NCBI GenBank assembly: GCA_902141825.1 | Contig: CABFPG010000002.1 | Span: 737,810 to 801,809 of the forward strand | Origin: Thalassocella blandensis | GTDB taxonomy: Bacteria; Pseudomonadota; Gammaproteobacteria; Pseudomonadales; Cellvibrionaceae | Direction of reading: 5' to 3' | Length of the DNA: 64,000 nucleotides | Shown here: piece by piece, positions 45,301 through 60,300 of the stretch | Layout: each line of letters opens with the position of its first letter | How positions within the stretch are numbered: position 1 is the stretch's first letter | The notes under the pieces: generated by a model | Databases searched by the model: none | What the model saw: only the letters and a program-made list of their open reading frames with translations | Told to the model about the DNA's origin: nothing | Translations under genes and position numbers: made by a program

Positions 45301-48300
45301 CATTCTGGAGATACTCCAGTTATTGACAGTGTCTTCAGTTGCAATAATAGTGCTGGTATCTCCATTACCGACAAACTTTTCAACACCTGTTACTCCACCC
45401 GGCATTGACTGACCGAGTCGAACCACGACCTCGCCGATCGATTCACTCATATCAAGTTCATCATCCAGATTATCACCGCCTTCAACACCATTTTCGATCA
45501 CACTGTTGGTACCGATAAATGCGAAGCTATCAACCGCTTCCCGCCCGATTAAACGATTAAATCCAGAGAAAACCGTACCATTCATCGATCCCTCATTTTC
45601 ACCATTAATCACCCAGGAGGTTTGACTGTTCGGCCCCACCAAAATATTGTCTTTGGTTTCACTGAGTGCAGCGTGCAACTCGTCAATGTTTTGCACACGA
45701 AGGTCTGCCTCATAGGCCACGTCAAAGCTTGCAGTGATGCCGGCATTTAATCCTTTAACATCGACGGTATCCTTAAACCCATTTTGCGTTGCGCCACCAT
45801 CAATTACACCAGAGACACTGTCGTTACCATCCAAGATGAAATCATCACTCTGTGATCCGCCTGTCAGATTGCTAAAACCAGAAAATGCAATGTGATCAAG
45901 CGAACCACTGTTTTCGCCATCCAGCAGCCATTCATTCTTATTATTGTCCCCAACCAAACCATAATTCACATTAGCAGGTGCATTTGTTGCGGTAACCGTT
46001 TCAACGTTAATCGCGCGTAAAGTACCGCTATTAACCACATTGATATCACCAACAGTTCCTAACGCCAAAGTTTCAAAGGCGAGTAAGCCGTCAATATTGA
46101 TAATGTCATTGTCGCCAGCACCTGCGTCGATATATCCCGTCAGGATATCGTCGCGATTAGCTTCACGATTGAAATTAAAGGTATCCTGCAACGCTCCACC
46201 GATTAGGTTAGCAAAGCCGTTAAACGCGACTTGATAGCCCAAATCAGAATTTAACAATCCGCTATCAGTTAGCTGCATGGTCCAAATATTGTTGGCATTT
46301 TCAGCAACTAAGGTGTTACCAAGATCTGATGCATTAATCGTTTCGATACTGTCAATCACCAAATCGCCAACATGTAAATTTGTTTCTCCGATAACAACCG
46401 TTACCGCATCATCAAGGTTTTCAATATCCAGCGTGTCTGCACCAGTGGCTCCGCGAATAGCGCCCGTGATGGTGTCGTTGCCATCAAGACGGAATAAATC
46501 ATTGAGGCCACCACCAGTCAGTATTGCAAAACCTTCGAAACTGGTTGTACCTACGGTTCCGGCATTTACCTCATCAATTTCCCAAGTGTTATTAGCGTTG
46601 CCGCCAATAAGTTCATTCGTTGTTTGAAGATCTGTATTTGCATTAACATCTTCGATACTGACAAGATGTAAATCAGCAGTAACATCAAGGTCATCATGCA
46701 ATGCAATGACGAGATCATTGGTTACGCCAGTAGTATCGACGATATCACTATTGCCTGCCCCATCGATCACACCCGTAATGACATCATGAATCGAGGTCGT
46801 GAATTGATCGAAGAAGAATTCGTCGACGTTTCCATTACCCGTAAGATTCGAGAAACCTGAGAAGGCCATGCCATTGAGCTCACCCGCGTTCCGACCATTG
46901 ATGATCCAAGTGTTTTCCTGGTTAGCGGCAACAAGTTCATTGCTCAAGGTCGCATCATCATTTGCTACGAGTTCGTCAATGTTTTGAATACGAAGATCTG
47001 CGCTGGTGAGTGTTTGATCTAGCGACACCACCAAACTGCTGGTGATATTTGTTAAAGCAACTGTATCTTCACCATTTGTACCGCCGTCGATAATGCCACT
47101 TAGTGAACCCGTCGAGGCAAAAATGAAATCGTCATTTGCACTACCACCGGTTAAATTTGCAAAGCCTTCAAAAGCAGTCTCAGTATTGACTGTACCGGTA
47201 TTTGCTGTGTCGATTTTCCATTCGTTATCTATGTTTTCGCCTGCAAGCGTATGGCCAGTGCCGGTGGCATTAATAGATTCAATACCAATCAGGTTCAAGT
47301 CTCCAACTGCCTCGTCACCCAATTGCACTAGGACATTATCCTGGTTAGTAATATTGACAGTATCAACCGCATCGACAGTATTTAAACCACCATCGACCAC
47401 ACCAGCTATCAGTGCATTATTGAATACAAACTGATCTTGCCCTGCTCCACCGGTTAAGTTGTCGAAATTTTCAAATTCAATACCATTTACCGAATTACCT
47501 GTGGCACTAATGATCCAAGCATTTGATTCTATGCCTATTAATGTATTTACACCTGTGGAGATAGCAGCATTGGCTGTCAGGGATTCAAAATTTGCCACAT
47601 CTAAATAACTGGATTCACTGCTATCAACAATACGATCTCCCGCAACCAGTTCATGTAATCTGGCAGTCAGGGGAATATCTGCCCCTACCGTTAAGGTATC
47701 TTGCCCCAGCGCATTATCTCCTGCATCGATTGTGCCCCAATCAGAAATTGCTGCACCTGTCACGACAAACTCATCCTGATAGTTTCCACCAACCAAATGC
47801 ACAACATTGTTAAAACTTAACGTTTGTGATCGGTTGCTGTATAGAAGTGAGCCGGAACTCTGACCACTCAAGTTCCAATAGTTGGTGTAAGTTTCTGGAA
47901 CCGAAGCATCAAAATCTCCAACTTCATAGGTTCGTCCAAATAATGTGTGGCTCCCCTCTGCAAGATTTACTTGCTCTATACCGGCCAGGTAAATATCCAT
48001 ATCAGGAGACACAGCAGGAGTATCTACAGAAATATCCAAATCACCCACAATATTTTGCAAATTGACCGTATCTGTACCAGCGCTTCCCCCGGTAATTACG
48101 TTAGATACTTCACTTAATAAAAAGAGATTAAATTCATTATCAGCGTTCCCTCCGAATACAGCGTTTATACCGCTAAACTGCAACTCTGTTATACTGTTGC
48201 GTTCGATAGTGTTTTGGATTTCGACGCCACCTTCCGCATCAACTTCCTCTCCGATATTCCAGACATATAAACCGCTTTCGCCGCTATAAAGAGAAACATC

Positions 48301-51300
48301 AGAAGTAGCATCAACATTTAATTCTGTTACATTTGCGATTTCAGTGATGCCGTCGTCTTCACCTCTTTGCAATACGCGATACACATCGGGCATCGAACCT
48401 GCATTAGGATAACTACCATTTGCAGGTCTTACAGCTGTGGTACTGACTTCACTTAATCCAAAAGCGATATCAACATTGAGGGTTCGAGCGATAATTTCAT
48501 TTAAGCCTTCACCACCATTAATTGAGCCATTGGTAAGCTCACCATCATTTTCAAAAATAAATTGATCGTCACCATTACCTGTTTCAAACTGATTGATGCC
48601 AGTGAACGTTATCACTAAATCTTCAACGGCATCAGTATCAACCGTAAAGGTTCCGGCATTTTCATCATTTATTAAAATTGACGTATCAAAATTATATAAA
48701 GTGCCATCAACCAGACGAATAAGGATATTGTTATTGCCTTGAACGCTTCTTAGGTTTTCATCAACATCTACGACGTAAAAACCGCTCCCAGAAAATTCTA
48801 TATCCTGTAAACCGGAACCAGGAACATGTTCCCCTGAAATTGAATTTCCGGTTTCCACATTGACTTTATTTTCATCACCAGCACCGCCTTGCAGGCTACC
48901 AAAATTAAATAATTCAACACGACTGTTTTCAATTAGGACGGAAAAATCAGTACCCGGTTCATATTCCTCAACATACCCTTCATTGATAATCGCGTCGTTA
49001 TCCATCCCGACGGTGAAATCCCATTTAACATCATTTGAATGGGTAATCGTCACCCATTGGTCAATCTCTTGGTCATTTGTTCTTTCTGCACCGATAATCG
49101 TTTCAAAGTTATTCGCATTCACAACTGTATCAATATTGCGACCAAACTGAGGCTCAGCCGAGAACACTGGATTGGGGCCCAACTCAACAATAACACCATT
49201 GGTTAAACCAATTAATGTGAGAGTATCTCCAGCAGGCTCCGGATCACCAGCAGCACTTTCTCCACCGTCAACTAGGCCACTGATAGATGAATTGATAGTT
49301 GAAAAGACAAATGCATCTATTCCCGCACCACCCTCAAGGTTTTCAATCCCATCAAACGCTAAATCGTTTGACACGCCAGCCACATCTATCGAGCCAGAAT
49401 TTTGACCAGTAACATCCCACTCAGTGCTGCTATCAACACCGACTAAAAAGTCGTTAAAACCGTCATGACCACTTTCATCGGAATACCCCGCAATTCCAGT
49501 AATCCGCTCGACCGTCTTAACATAAACATAACCAGCCTCGCCAGAGTCAACTTCACTAATATCGGTTAATGTTATATTGAGATAGTCGTCATTCACATCG
49601 TCGGAGTCTAATAAGGTCCAAAGTGTTTGGGCATTTCGACCAACTATTGTATTTTCGCCAGTATTGCCATCAATCAACCCAAGTATCGCTCCACCGCTCT
49701 CAAGGTCTTCTCCGGCAAAGAAATTAAAAGTATCACTTCCGGAACTCCCTATTATGTGACGCATACCGCTGAAGTTATAAGTTCTTCCATCAGCTGCAAC
49801 TGTACCAGAGCCTTCACCAGTTATATTCCAAGTGAACGCGTATGCCCCAGTAATAACCTCAATGATATCGTCCCCATTTCCTTGCAACACTTGGATACCA
49901 GAGAAATCGTCGGCATACCAATCATCTTCCCCTGAAACTCTCAGATTAAATAAAGAACTATTACCAGGCTCTAATTCCCACTCGTTTATTACACCTGGAC
50001 GACTTACAACGGTGTTAATTGCGCCAGCAACTTCAGTTCCGCCAGAATATATGCCCGCAACAATGTTATCGACTAAACCACCGGCTTCAAAATAGAAGAT
50101 ATCGTTGTGAGTCCCACCACTAAGTTTTTCAATATTAGTAAATGACACAACCGTTCCATCAGCCGCTGTAACAGTACCAACACCATCCCCTGTGATTCGC
50201 CAATCGTTGTTTTGATTTAGACCTTGGATATTATCTTTTGTGTCTCCAAATTCAGCTGCGTTATAGGTGTGAATATCTCTCAGAAATACTTCGCCCTCAC
50301 CGCTCTCCAGAACGCTATTGATAACAAAGGTCGAAGCTGCATTAGAGTATGCGTTAATGATATTGCCGGTTGTTTCAGCGGCAGCATTTGTTCCACCGTA
50401 AATTGTGCCATTAAGATCCGCGACCAACACATTAAATACATCGGAACCTGCACCACCTTCAATGGTGTTAAAGTCAGCGTTAATATTAAACGTATCAATT
50501 CCACTTCCACCAACTTTTGTTTCCATTGAAACAAAAACCATCCGATCAGCAGTATCATCTTTGAGATTTACTGAGCTGTTCGCCGTTGAAGCATTAATTT
50601 CCCAAGTGTTTTCTTGATTGCGAGCCACCAAAGAATCGCTTGAAGAACGTCCTTCCAGTTGACCGACCTGATAAAAAGAGACCACTTCACCATTAGTTAA
50701 TGTGCCTTGTTGTGCCCCTGTAATTGTAAATTGGTTCACACCCTGGTCATCGCCGTAAAGTTTATCGGTATAAGTATTTGTTACGGCTAGCTCATCCTGT
50801 CCGTATATTGTTCCAGTAATACCCGCTTCATGGATATAAAACAGATCGCTACCATTGCCACCGAATATTTTTCCAAAATCGGCTCTTACATTGAACACAT
50901 CAGTTCCACTACCTCCCACCATGGTTTCCATACTGGTAAACGTCATTTGGTCAGCAGTGTTATCTTGTAGGTTGACAGTGCCATTGTCAGCACCGATCTC
51001 CCAAGTATTACTTTGTGATCGCGCGGTCAGCTGATCCGAACCATCACCGCCGTTTAGTGTATCAACTTGATAGAATGTAATAGTCTTTCCACTATTAGTG
51101 AGCGTTCCTTCATGTACGCCGGTGATTAGCCACGAGTTGGAACTATCGTAACCATTGATAACATTGTCGGTAGCGATGCCCGAATCTTCGAACTCACCAT
51201 AAATAGTCCCTTCAATCCCTTCAGCGAGAATATTGAAAACGTCCTCACCTAAGCCGCCTTCAATCGTGCCGAAGTCGGCATTCAAGTTAAAGATATCAAC

Positions 51301-54300
51301 ACCACTGTTACCACCGAACGAGCCGATTTGATAGAACGTGATTGTTTCATCACTCGCACCATTGGTTAATTCGCCAGAATTGGGCCCAGTGATTGACCAT
51401 TCATTTGCACCCGTAGTACTACCGTTAAGCACATCATCTGCATCATCAGTACCACCTTCTAAACCACCATAAAGTGTACCGACGATACCGGAAGCCATCA
51501 TAGTAAATATGTCTGACGCACCTGCACCTTCGATCTTTCCAAAACTTTGAGAGACATTAAAGTGGTCGACTTGTGCATTCCCTCGGATAACATCCATTCC
51601 CGTGAAAGTGACACGGTCTGCGGTATTTTCGTATTGGTTCACCGTGTTGGTTGCCGAAATCGCCCAACTGTTCTCTTGATTTCGCCCAATAATGACATCG
51701 TTCTCTGTGGAGTTACCGTTTAAGGTACGGATTTGTGAAAATGCAACAGTGCCTCCGCCGTTTGTCACAGTTCCCGCATTCGCATTATTCAACGTCCAAA
51801 CCGTTTCACCGCTGGTAAAGCCTGTGATCGAGTCTGTACTTCCAATGGACCCGCCCGTGACATTGCCAAAGATATTACCGCTGATGCCACCGGTGTTTAA
51901 AATGAAAACATCTGAATTGCCAGCACCTTCGATTGTTCCGAAGGATGCCTGGTTGATGGTAAACTCATCGATTTGATCTCCACCACGTTTCGTTTCCATG
52001 CCGTAGAAAGTGACTTGATCAGCAGCACTTGAAGAGCTCTGCACTGTGGACGCAGTATCATTGATTATCCAATCATTCGCTTGGTCACGAGCAATGATAA
52101 TATCTGCAGTTGATCGACCTCGAAGCTCATTTACTTGTGCGAATGTTACTGAGTTTCCACCATTGGAAATTTCACCCGCATGTGCGGTAGCATCATTTAA
52201 TTGCCATTCGGTCGTGCCAGATGTAGCACCGTAAATAACGTTATCTGCACCGGGTGATGCCAATGCACTTTCACCATAAATAGTGCCTGATGCCGCTGCG
52301 GCCAATCTAAAGATATCTTTCGCGCCCGCACCTACGACAGTACCAAAAGCTCCCGTCAAGGTAAAATCATCGACAAAGTCTCGCCCAACAAATTCATCCA
52401 TACCAGAGAAAGAAACTTGATCAGCAGTGCTGCCATGGGCATTCACTGTTCCGACGCCATTATTGATTACCCAATCATTCGCCTGGCTTCGGCCCGTCAG
52501 CTGATCATTACCACTTGACCGCCCGTTCAACGTAGAAATTTGTTCGAAGTTAACCGTACCGCCATTGGAATAGGTACCTTCGAAAGCGTCAGTAAGCTCC
52601 CAGGCAACCGTTCCTGTTGCAGCACCTTCGAGTGTATCGGCCCCCGAATTAGTTTCGCCCGATGCGTTACCATAAATTAAACCATCGATACCGGTCGCGC
52701 TTAACGTAAATGTGTCGTCCCCAGCAGCCCCTTCAATCTGATTGAAATCTGCGGAGATTGTAAAATTATCATCGCCTTCACCACCGGTGTAATTCTCAAA
52801 GGAGTAAATACCCGCAGTCACACGATCAACTGAGGAAGAAGTGCTCCCCACTGTCCAATTGACGGTTGCGGTACCAAGGCTAAGTACGGTTATGGAATCA
52901 GGCGAAGTGCCATCAGTAATAGCAGATGCTGTGCCTCGAATTTCTCCCGTTACACTTCCGCCAGTATTAAGAGTAAAGTCGTCTTGGCCTGCGTTGCCCC
53001 ATAAGTTGGACATGCCGGAGAAAGAAATACTATCCGTTGGTGCCTCTACATTCTGAACCACTGAACCTGTATTTTGGCTCACAATTGTCCAATGATTATT
53101 TTGGTTTCGACCGATTAACGTATCAGCATTACCATTGATACTTTGGATGTTACTGAAGGTGAAATCTGCAGCAGAACCTACATCGCTGCTATCAACCTCT
53201 CCCGCAAACGCATCACCTAATGTCCACGTATTTCCAGCGGCTTCCAGCGTTAAGCTGTTACCTGAGTTACCAACACCATCTAAAGCTCCACTAATTGAAC
53301 CTGTTACCGAGAATGTAAAGGTATCGGCTAATGTAGAACCCTCTAGATTTCCGATATTTTCGAAATCCAAAGCGGGTGCAGAAGCACCGGTACCGTTTGC
53401 AAGCGAACCTATATTTGCCCCGGTGACATTCCAAACGTTGCTACCACTGCCAAAGTCCGCAACTAGCGTCATTCCAGAAGTGTTTTCTGCATCGATAAGC
53501 TCTACTCCAGAAATGGTGTACAAGTCTACCGTTGTGGGAGTTCCAAGCTCATCATATGTGCGCTCTACCACGATATCCGTTCCATCAAACCTTGCGACAT
53601 AATTTCCAACAACATCGGCTTGATCGACAATCAATTCGTCATTGCCTGAAAACGCATTTAACGTGATGCCAAGTGCGGTATTAATATCTTGGATAGTGAA
53701 GATATCAGTACCGGTACCACCACGAATCGACTGAATATTACTGAATTCAGCGGTGGAAATCAGAGAATTGTCCGAAGTGTTTCTTCGCTCAACGGACGTG
53801 TCACTCGTTGTGATAGACCATTGAGAGTTAGTATTTGTGCGCGTTCCAAAACGCAAGGTATTAGTTCCAGCACCGGCCCCACCGTCGAATTCCTGAATAT
53901 CCCCAGCAGCCTGAACCACAAATAAATCATTTGCAGTGCCACCTTGTAACTTATTGATACCACTAAAAGATCCAACATAGTTGGTACCACCAGAAACATT
54001 AAATGCTACACGGCCGGATTGGTCACCGGTTACCGTCCAGGTAGTGCTTTGATTAAACCCTTTAATCGTATTGGTTTCTTCAACACCTAACCCTGAATCA
54101 TCAACTCCAGAAATGCTGAGAACGGACGCTTCATCTGCAGTACCAGTTTGCGTGAAGTCGAATTCATCATTCCCCGCACCGCCATGGAGATGACCAAAAT
54201 TTGCAAAGACGGTTTTGTCATCACCAACAATTCCAACAGAACCACTGTTCGTATTCAGTATCCACCATTCGACATTTTCATCAGCACCACTAAAGAAATA

Positions 54301-57300
54301 CAGGTGGTTGTCTGCAATAGCGTCTACATCAGCGATGATTTTATCAATACTAACCAGACTCAAGCCTTCGTAGTCCTCACCTATCGTAATAGAAACACCA
54401 CCAGCAGGTAGATCAATCGTATCAATTGCGTCTCCTCCGTTAAGTACAATATTGAAATTAGCATCTTCGACATCAGTAACAGTGGTTAAGTCGAAATCAT
54501 CAATCGCTGAACCACCTCGGATATATTCTATTTGGTTAAATGAAGTAGATCCGGCTGCGATGTCATTGGTAAACGAGCCAACGGCGTAACCTTCAGCATC
54601 TTGCTGGATAGTCCAATCGACCTCTGCATTCCGACCAGTAATTCTATCGATACCGTCGCCACCAGATATCGTACCAGTTAGGCCATAAACATCTGACGCA
54701 TGATTTCCAATAGTGAAATAATCATTTCCAGAACCACCGGTTATATTTTCAAAATCCACAAAGTTGAATAATGACGTTTCGGTGCTTGCATTAACTCGTA
54801 AAGCAACCTGACCATCGTTTACACCATTAACTGTAGGATCAGTATCAAGAGGCGAAGTGTTATGGTATGACCGGACGTACCAATTAAAATTATTTGAGCT
54901 AACAATGGTAATTGAATTAGTAGTGGTGCTATCACCTACCAACCAGTCTATTTCTGCCAATTCAAAAGATTCAGTAATATCACTCCCTGCATCCACGATA
55001 AAGACATCACGATCACCACCCGCGCTGGCTACACCAGTACGAAAATCTACCGAGTTAACACCTTCCCCGCCTTCTATTCTGTTTACTACAGAAGTGCTAT
55101 CGGAAAATTCAAAAGTATCGTTTGCATTGTTACCATAAAGCGCTTCGAATCCTTCGAAGTCAATCGAGGAACTACTCTCTGTAACAGAACCAGTGTTTGC
55201 ACCAGAAATAGTCCATGTGTTTGTGATGTCGTCTGGTGTATCAAGCGCTGAAAGTCTTAACCCAAAGCCTTCCGCTGAACCATCGTTTTTGATCGCTTCG
55301 ATATCCGAGATATCTACAGCAGCTCCATCAAGTGCTAACGCGCCATCCAATGAAACGTCATAGATTCTCGCTTCGCTGACTAAAATTGAGTCGTAGCCGC
55401 TGTTTGCATGAATAGTTCCAGTGAAGTCTGCACTGAGAGTGAAATCATCTGTACCACCTTCTAATACCTCATCTACTCCAGGATCTGTATCAACTTGATT
55501 ACCACCTTCGATAGTTTCAATTCCAGAAAAATATACAACACTCGCTTGATTTTCATTGCTGACATTTCCAGAGTCAGGGCCAGTCAATTCCCAGTTATTA
55601 CCTGCATCCTCATCAGCATCGTGGTAACCATAAATAGTGTCGCTCCCTGCTCCACCCTGGATTAAGGAGTCTACTTGAATATTAACGTCGTCAGTTTGTA
55701 AATAAAATTCATCATCTCCGTCGCCACCGAATATTCCTGCTCCTGTGATGACGACTGCCGAAGTAGCGAAATAAAATTCATCATTGTCTTCACCGCCATC
55801 TATTCGACCGTTAACACTGGAATCAATATTAAAAACGTCATTGCCTTCGCCTCCATATAAATCCAATGCAATATTATCCAAAATATTAAACTCATCGCCC
55901 CCGCCGAAGCCACGTATTTCTAAGAAAGCATAGTTACCAATATCAAATAAATCCGCTTGATTACCGCCGTGCAGATTTTCAATACCGTTAAAAGAAATAT
56001 TAGAAGTAGCAGAACCGTCGGTTATATCTCCACTGTTTGCAGCATCCATTGTCCACTCAGCGGTCTGATCACCAGCCAATTGGATGACCAAAGTATCCAC
56101 CATCCCGGCTTCTAAAGATGAATTACCCGCTACCGAAAAATCAGAAGTATAGAAGCCAGAATCTAATGAAAACGTGGCTGAACCGTTGGAAACATTATTG
56201 ATAGGTGCGCCAGCCAAAACAAAAGATACCGCACCTTGAGTTGTTCCTGAGGCATTAATATCGCCGTCCACTGATATCGTCGGACTTGCATTTTCCCGAC
56301 TGTCAGTAGCGGTAATAGTGACCACACCACCATTGTCTCCAACACTGCTTGAATCTAGACTGCCAACAGCAATATCTGCGGCATCAATAGTGATTGCCCC
56401 ACCGACATTTACACCTGTAGAAGAAGAATTCAAATTACCAACAAAAACTTCTCCACCCACAGCATCAATATCAATAACACCACCAGCACTTCCACTGGCA
56501 TTGATATTACCTGAATAAAAATTTGAGCCGCTCGCGGTTATCGCTGATGATGTAATGGTGTATAGCGTCGACGGAATACCATCAGTTTCCGCTTCACTTC
56601 CCACTTCTATTCCGTCTGTACCATCAATTGCAGTTAAAACTAAAGCACCAAGACGGCTACTGCCTCCCAACACTCCTCGTAAATATATGTCGGATGACGT
56701 AATAGTTAGCGTTTCACTTCCGCCGCTTGCATTCACAGGTCCATTGATAGTTAAGTCTGCGGATTCAATTTCTTCATAGTTCGTCACTTCATTACTGACG
56801 TTATCAATAACGATATTATCAGTAAGTACTACATTACCACTTAACGTAATCGAACCTGACGCCCCATTTAAAGCTAGATCATTGTCATCAACAGAGTCGC
56901 TGTCTGCTAAATATCCGCCTTGGGCAGAGATATTTCCCCCGACATTTATTTGTGAGCCTGTGACTTTAATTATTCCAGCATTCCCTCCGGGCGCAATATC
57001 ATTGTCACCAGTACCAGTTGTAGAAGCATTTCCACCATCAGAGTTAACTGCGCCCGCTAACGTTACTACACCAGTAGAACTGATGGTGATATCTCCTCCT
57101 AAACCACCTGGCGCTCCCGTATAGCAGCTACCAAAGCAACTCTCGTCTCGATCATCCAGTCCAGATGCGCCTTTTGCTGACAACTCCTGCACATTCACCG
57201 AGCCATCCGCTCCATTGGCAGTTAAATTGATTAAACCAGCCGAATACCCAGAGAAGTCACTTTCGTAATAATCCCAAATCCCCGATCCATCAATTCCATC

Positions 57301-60300
57301 AATGGCATTATCCCCAGGGTCTAAAGTCGAACCGCTGTCTGTCGTGATAGCTCCTGTAACAATTGCTCCCGTATTGGCTATTAGCGTAACCGTCCCACCA
57401 CTCTGGTTGTCCGAGCCAAAAGTACTGATATCGTTAGTTTGGACTGAGCCACCCGTAATAGTCAAACTGCCGACAACATTGCTAGCACTGCTGCTAACAA
57501 TGGAAATGTTTTGTGAGCTAGGTTGAGTAATCGCGCCACCAGCGGTTATCGAGTTGGCTTCACCTGAACCAGCAATTGTGATATTGCCAAGAATTAAATC
57601 ATCAAGGTCGTTGAGTGTAAGTTGGGACGCAGAAACAATAGTGACAGCATCACCAAAATTATTTGACCCACTATCCAGAATGATGGCGTTCGATCCAGCT
57701 GTGAAACTTGAAGTACCTGTAACAACGATATCGCCGCTGTCGGATATGGTGCCAGAAGCCACACCATCCAAACTGCCAACACTAGACGCGCCAATGTCGA
57801 GTGAATTGACATCAGTGATCTGTACGACACTTCCGTCCAGACTAACAGTATCGTTAAAATCATTTTCTGAGTTTGTCAGGGTAATTGTATTGCTAGAATT
57901 ATTGATATCAGTTTCACCGTAAACCAACCATTTGTTAGTTTGAGTTACTGCTCCGCCAGCGTTTAATGTCAGCTCACCACAACCTTCACAAGAGCGTGTT
58001 TCAATTTCACCGATCTCGATGACTCCTGAACTGGTAATGGTTATATCCCCATTACTACTGGCTTCTGGATCTAAGTTCTCATTTGTGCCAACAGTGGTAT
58101 CCAAAGCGCCAGCAGTTATAACAATTTCAACACTAGTAGGACTGATGGTATTACCGATTGTAAAATCACCACCATAAGTACGCAAACCATAATGTTTTAC
58201 ATAGATTTCAACCTCTCCACTCGCATCTATTAATACATCTCCACCTTCAGTATTGAGATGACCACCAGTCCCACTTAACGTACCGAAATATAAATTTTTA
58301 CTTTGCGATTTCCAGTCACCTTCGCCAAGATAAAAATTCTTATCATCGTCGATATTGATACTTTCCTTAGCCGTCATTGTTAAATTAAGCGTATTCGCAT
58401 CGGAACCGTTGTCAAATCTCGCATGCAAATCAATATTTGCACCCGCATTGATCACAAGATTTGAAATATAAGACGTTAATTCATCGGGGTCTAACGAATC
58501 TATTTCCGTATCATCAGTATCTTTGAAGCCATCATTTATTGATCCGTAGTCCCAATCTGTATGAAACGTTATTGTTCCTTCCTCAGAATCCAATAATACG
58601 TCCACCGCATTTCGCTGAGCCGGAGATGTTTCACCTTCAAACCAATTATTAACAGTGACTCCATCTTCATCTGAAAATTCAAAAACATGAAGCTCCATTG
58701 CACCAACTGAATAAATTGCTATATCACCACCGCCAGAGACAGAACCAGTATCAACAAGACTCACGTCTCCGGAGGCACGATAACTGGCAAATGACGTTGC
58801 TCTTTCCGTAGATGATCCCACAGTGAAAGAACCGCCGTTAGTCGTAACATCGTCATAGAGCTGGACCGCGCCAGTATTGTTTATAGTGACGCTTCCTCCA
58901 ACAGCAACGGTCCCATAGGTTGGATCCGTAATATTTCCCGCCCCTGTATCAATGGAATAATCTGTACCAGATCCACCCAACGTAAAATCCAAGCCAGACG
59001 ACGTAAAATCTCCCCCATTAGTCTCAATATCTTCTTGAATTGAAACAGATGAGGTAACACCAATATTGAGATTACCACCATTGGTATCAATCACTTGCGT
59101 ATTGATAAATCCAACAGCATTGCTGCCTGTAGTGTTAAAAGTGAGATTAATTTGATCGTTACTACTATTAGATGTAATAAGCGTATCGACAGCAATGGCA
59201 TTAGTGCCATCTGCAGTGTCACTGTTATTAGAAGTGAAAGTGATGCTGTTAGCCCCACTTCCAACTAAATAGTCAAAGTCGATGTCTTCAGTTATGAATA
59301 CATCATCACCAGCAATAACTGAAAGATCAAAACCCAAGAGAGAGGTCGATGACAATCTATGGAAAGAATCCAGGGCATCCGATGTCTCCAAATGTGACAG
59401 CGTCACATCACCGGCAGCATTAATATAGATATCCCCAGCAGTGTTTCCTGAAGCATTATCTCGACTGTTGGTCAGTAAAAATACTTGAGGGTCAGCATTA
59501 AAACTCCCACCTAAAGCAAATGGGACGATCGCATCATCTATTAGTTTACCACCTACGATAAACCTTCCACCTTCTGTCGCAAAATAGTCTTGAGCTAAAC
59601 GCCGTCCGTTATCGTCGCTTGCGGAATCGTAATTAGTGTCGAGAATATCTAACGAATATCCATTAGCAACGAAATCCCCACCGCTAAGCCAAATATCGGC
59701 ATCAGTTATAGTGATAACACCAGATGAAGATATTTCTTCGTTAGTTTTTGTATAGGAGCCTCCAGCGAACAAACTGAGATTGAGTCGGTCTGCAGATACC
59801 GAACCTGAGTTATCGAAGTAGGCACTGTAAATACTGATGGCGTCTTCAGCGCTTATTGTAAAATTTGTTAGATCATATTCCAGACTGGAATTAAGCGTAA
59901 CTGAAGCCCCATCTACAAATATTTCATTCGCCTCAGTAATTGTGGAAGCCGAACGAACATCTAACCATCGCAAGGAAATATCTTCGTCGGCGAATATGTA
60001 CAGATTACCTCCCTTCCCGGAAGTACTGCGAGTGTCGTACTCCCCATTATCACTGGACGTAATGGTAGTAGCAATTGGGTTCTTGGCATAACCCAATTCA
60101 GAATCATCAAACGAGCCACCAATAATGATATTTCCACCACTGGTTTCGATTAGTCCTGTGTGAGTTACTGAATTAGCTATTACCGAAAGGTTCCCACCAT
60201 TAGTGGCAAGAAAGTCATTCAGAGTAAAATCATAGGCATTTGAAACAATAAAATTTCCACCACCGAGACTAAACCCAAAATCATTTGAGATATCGAGATC

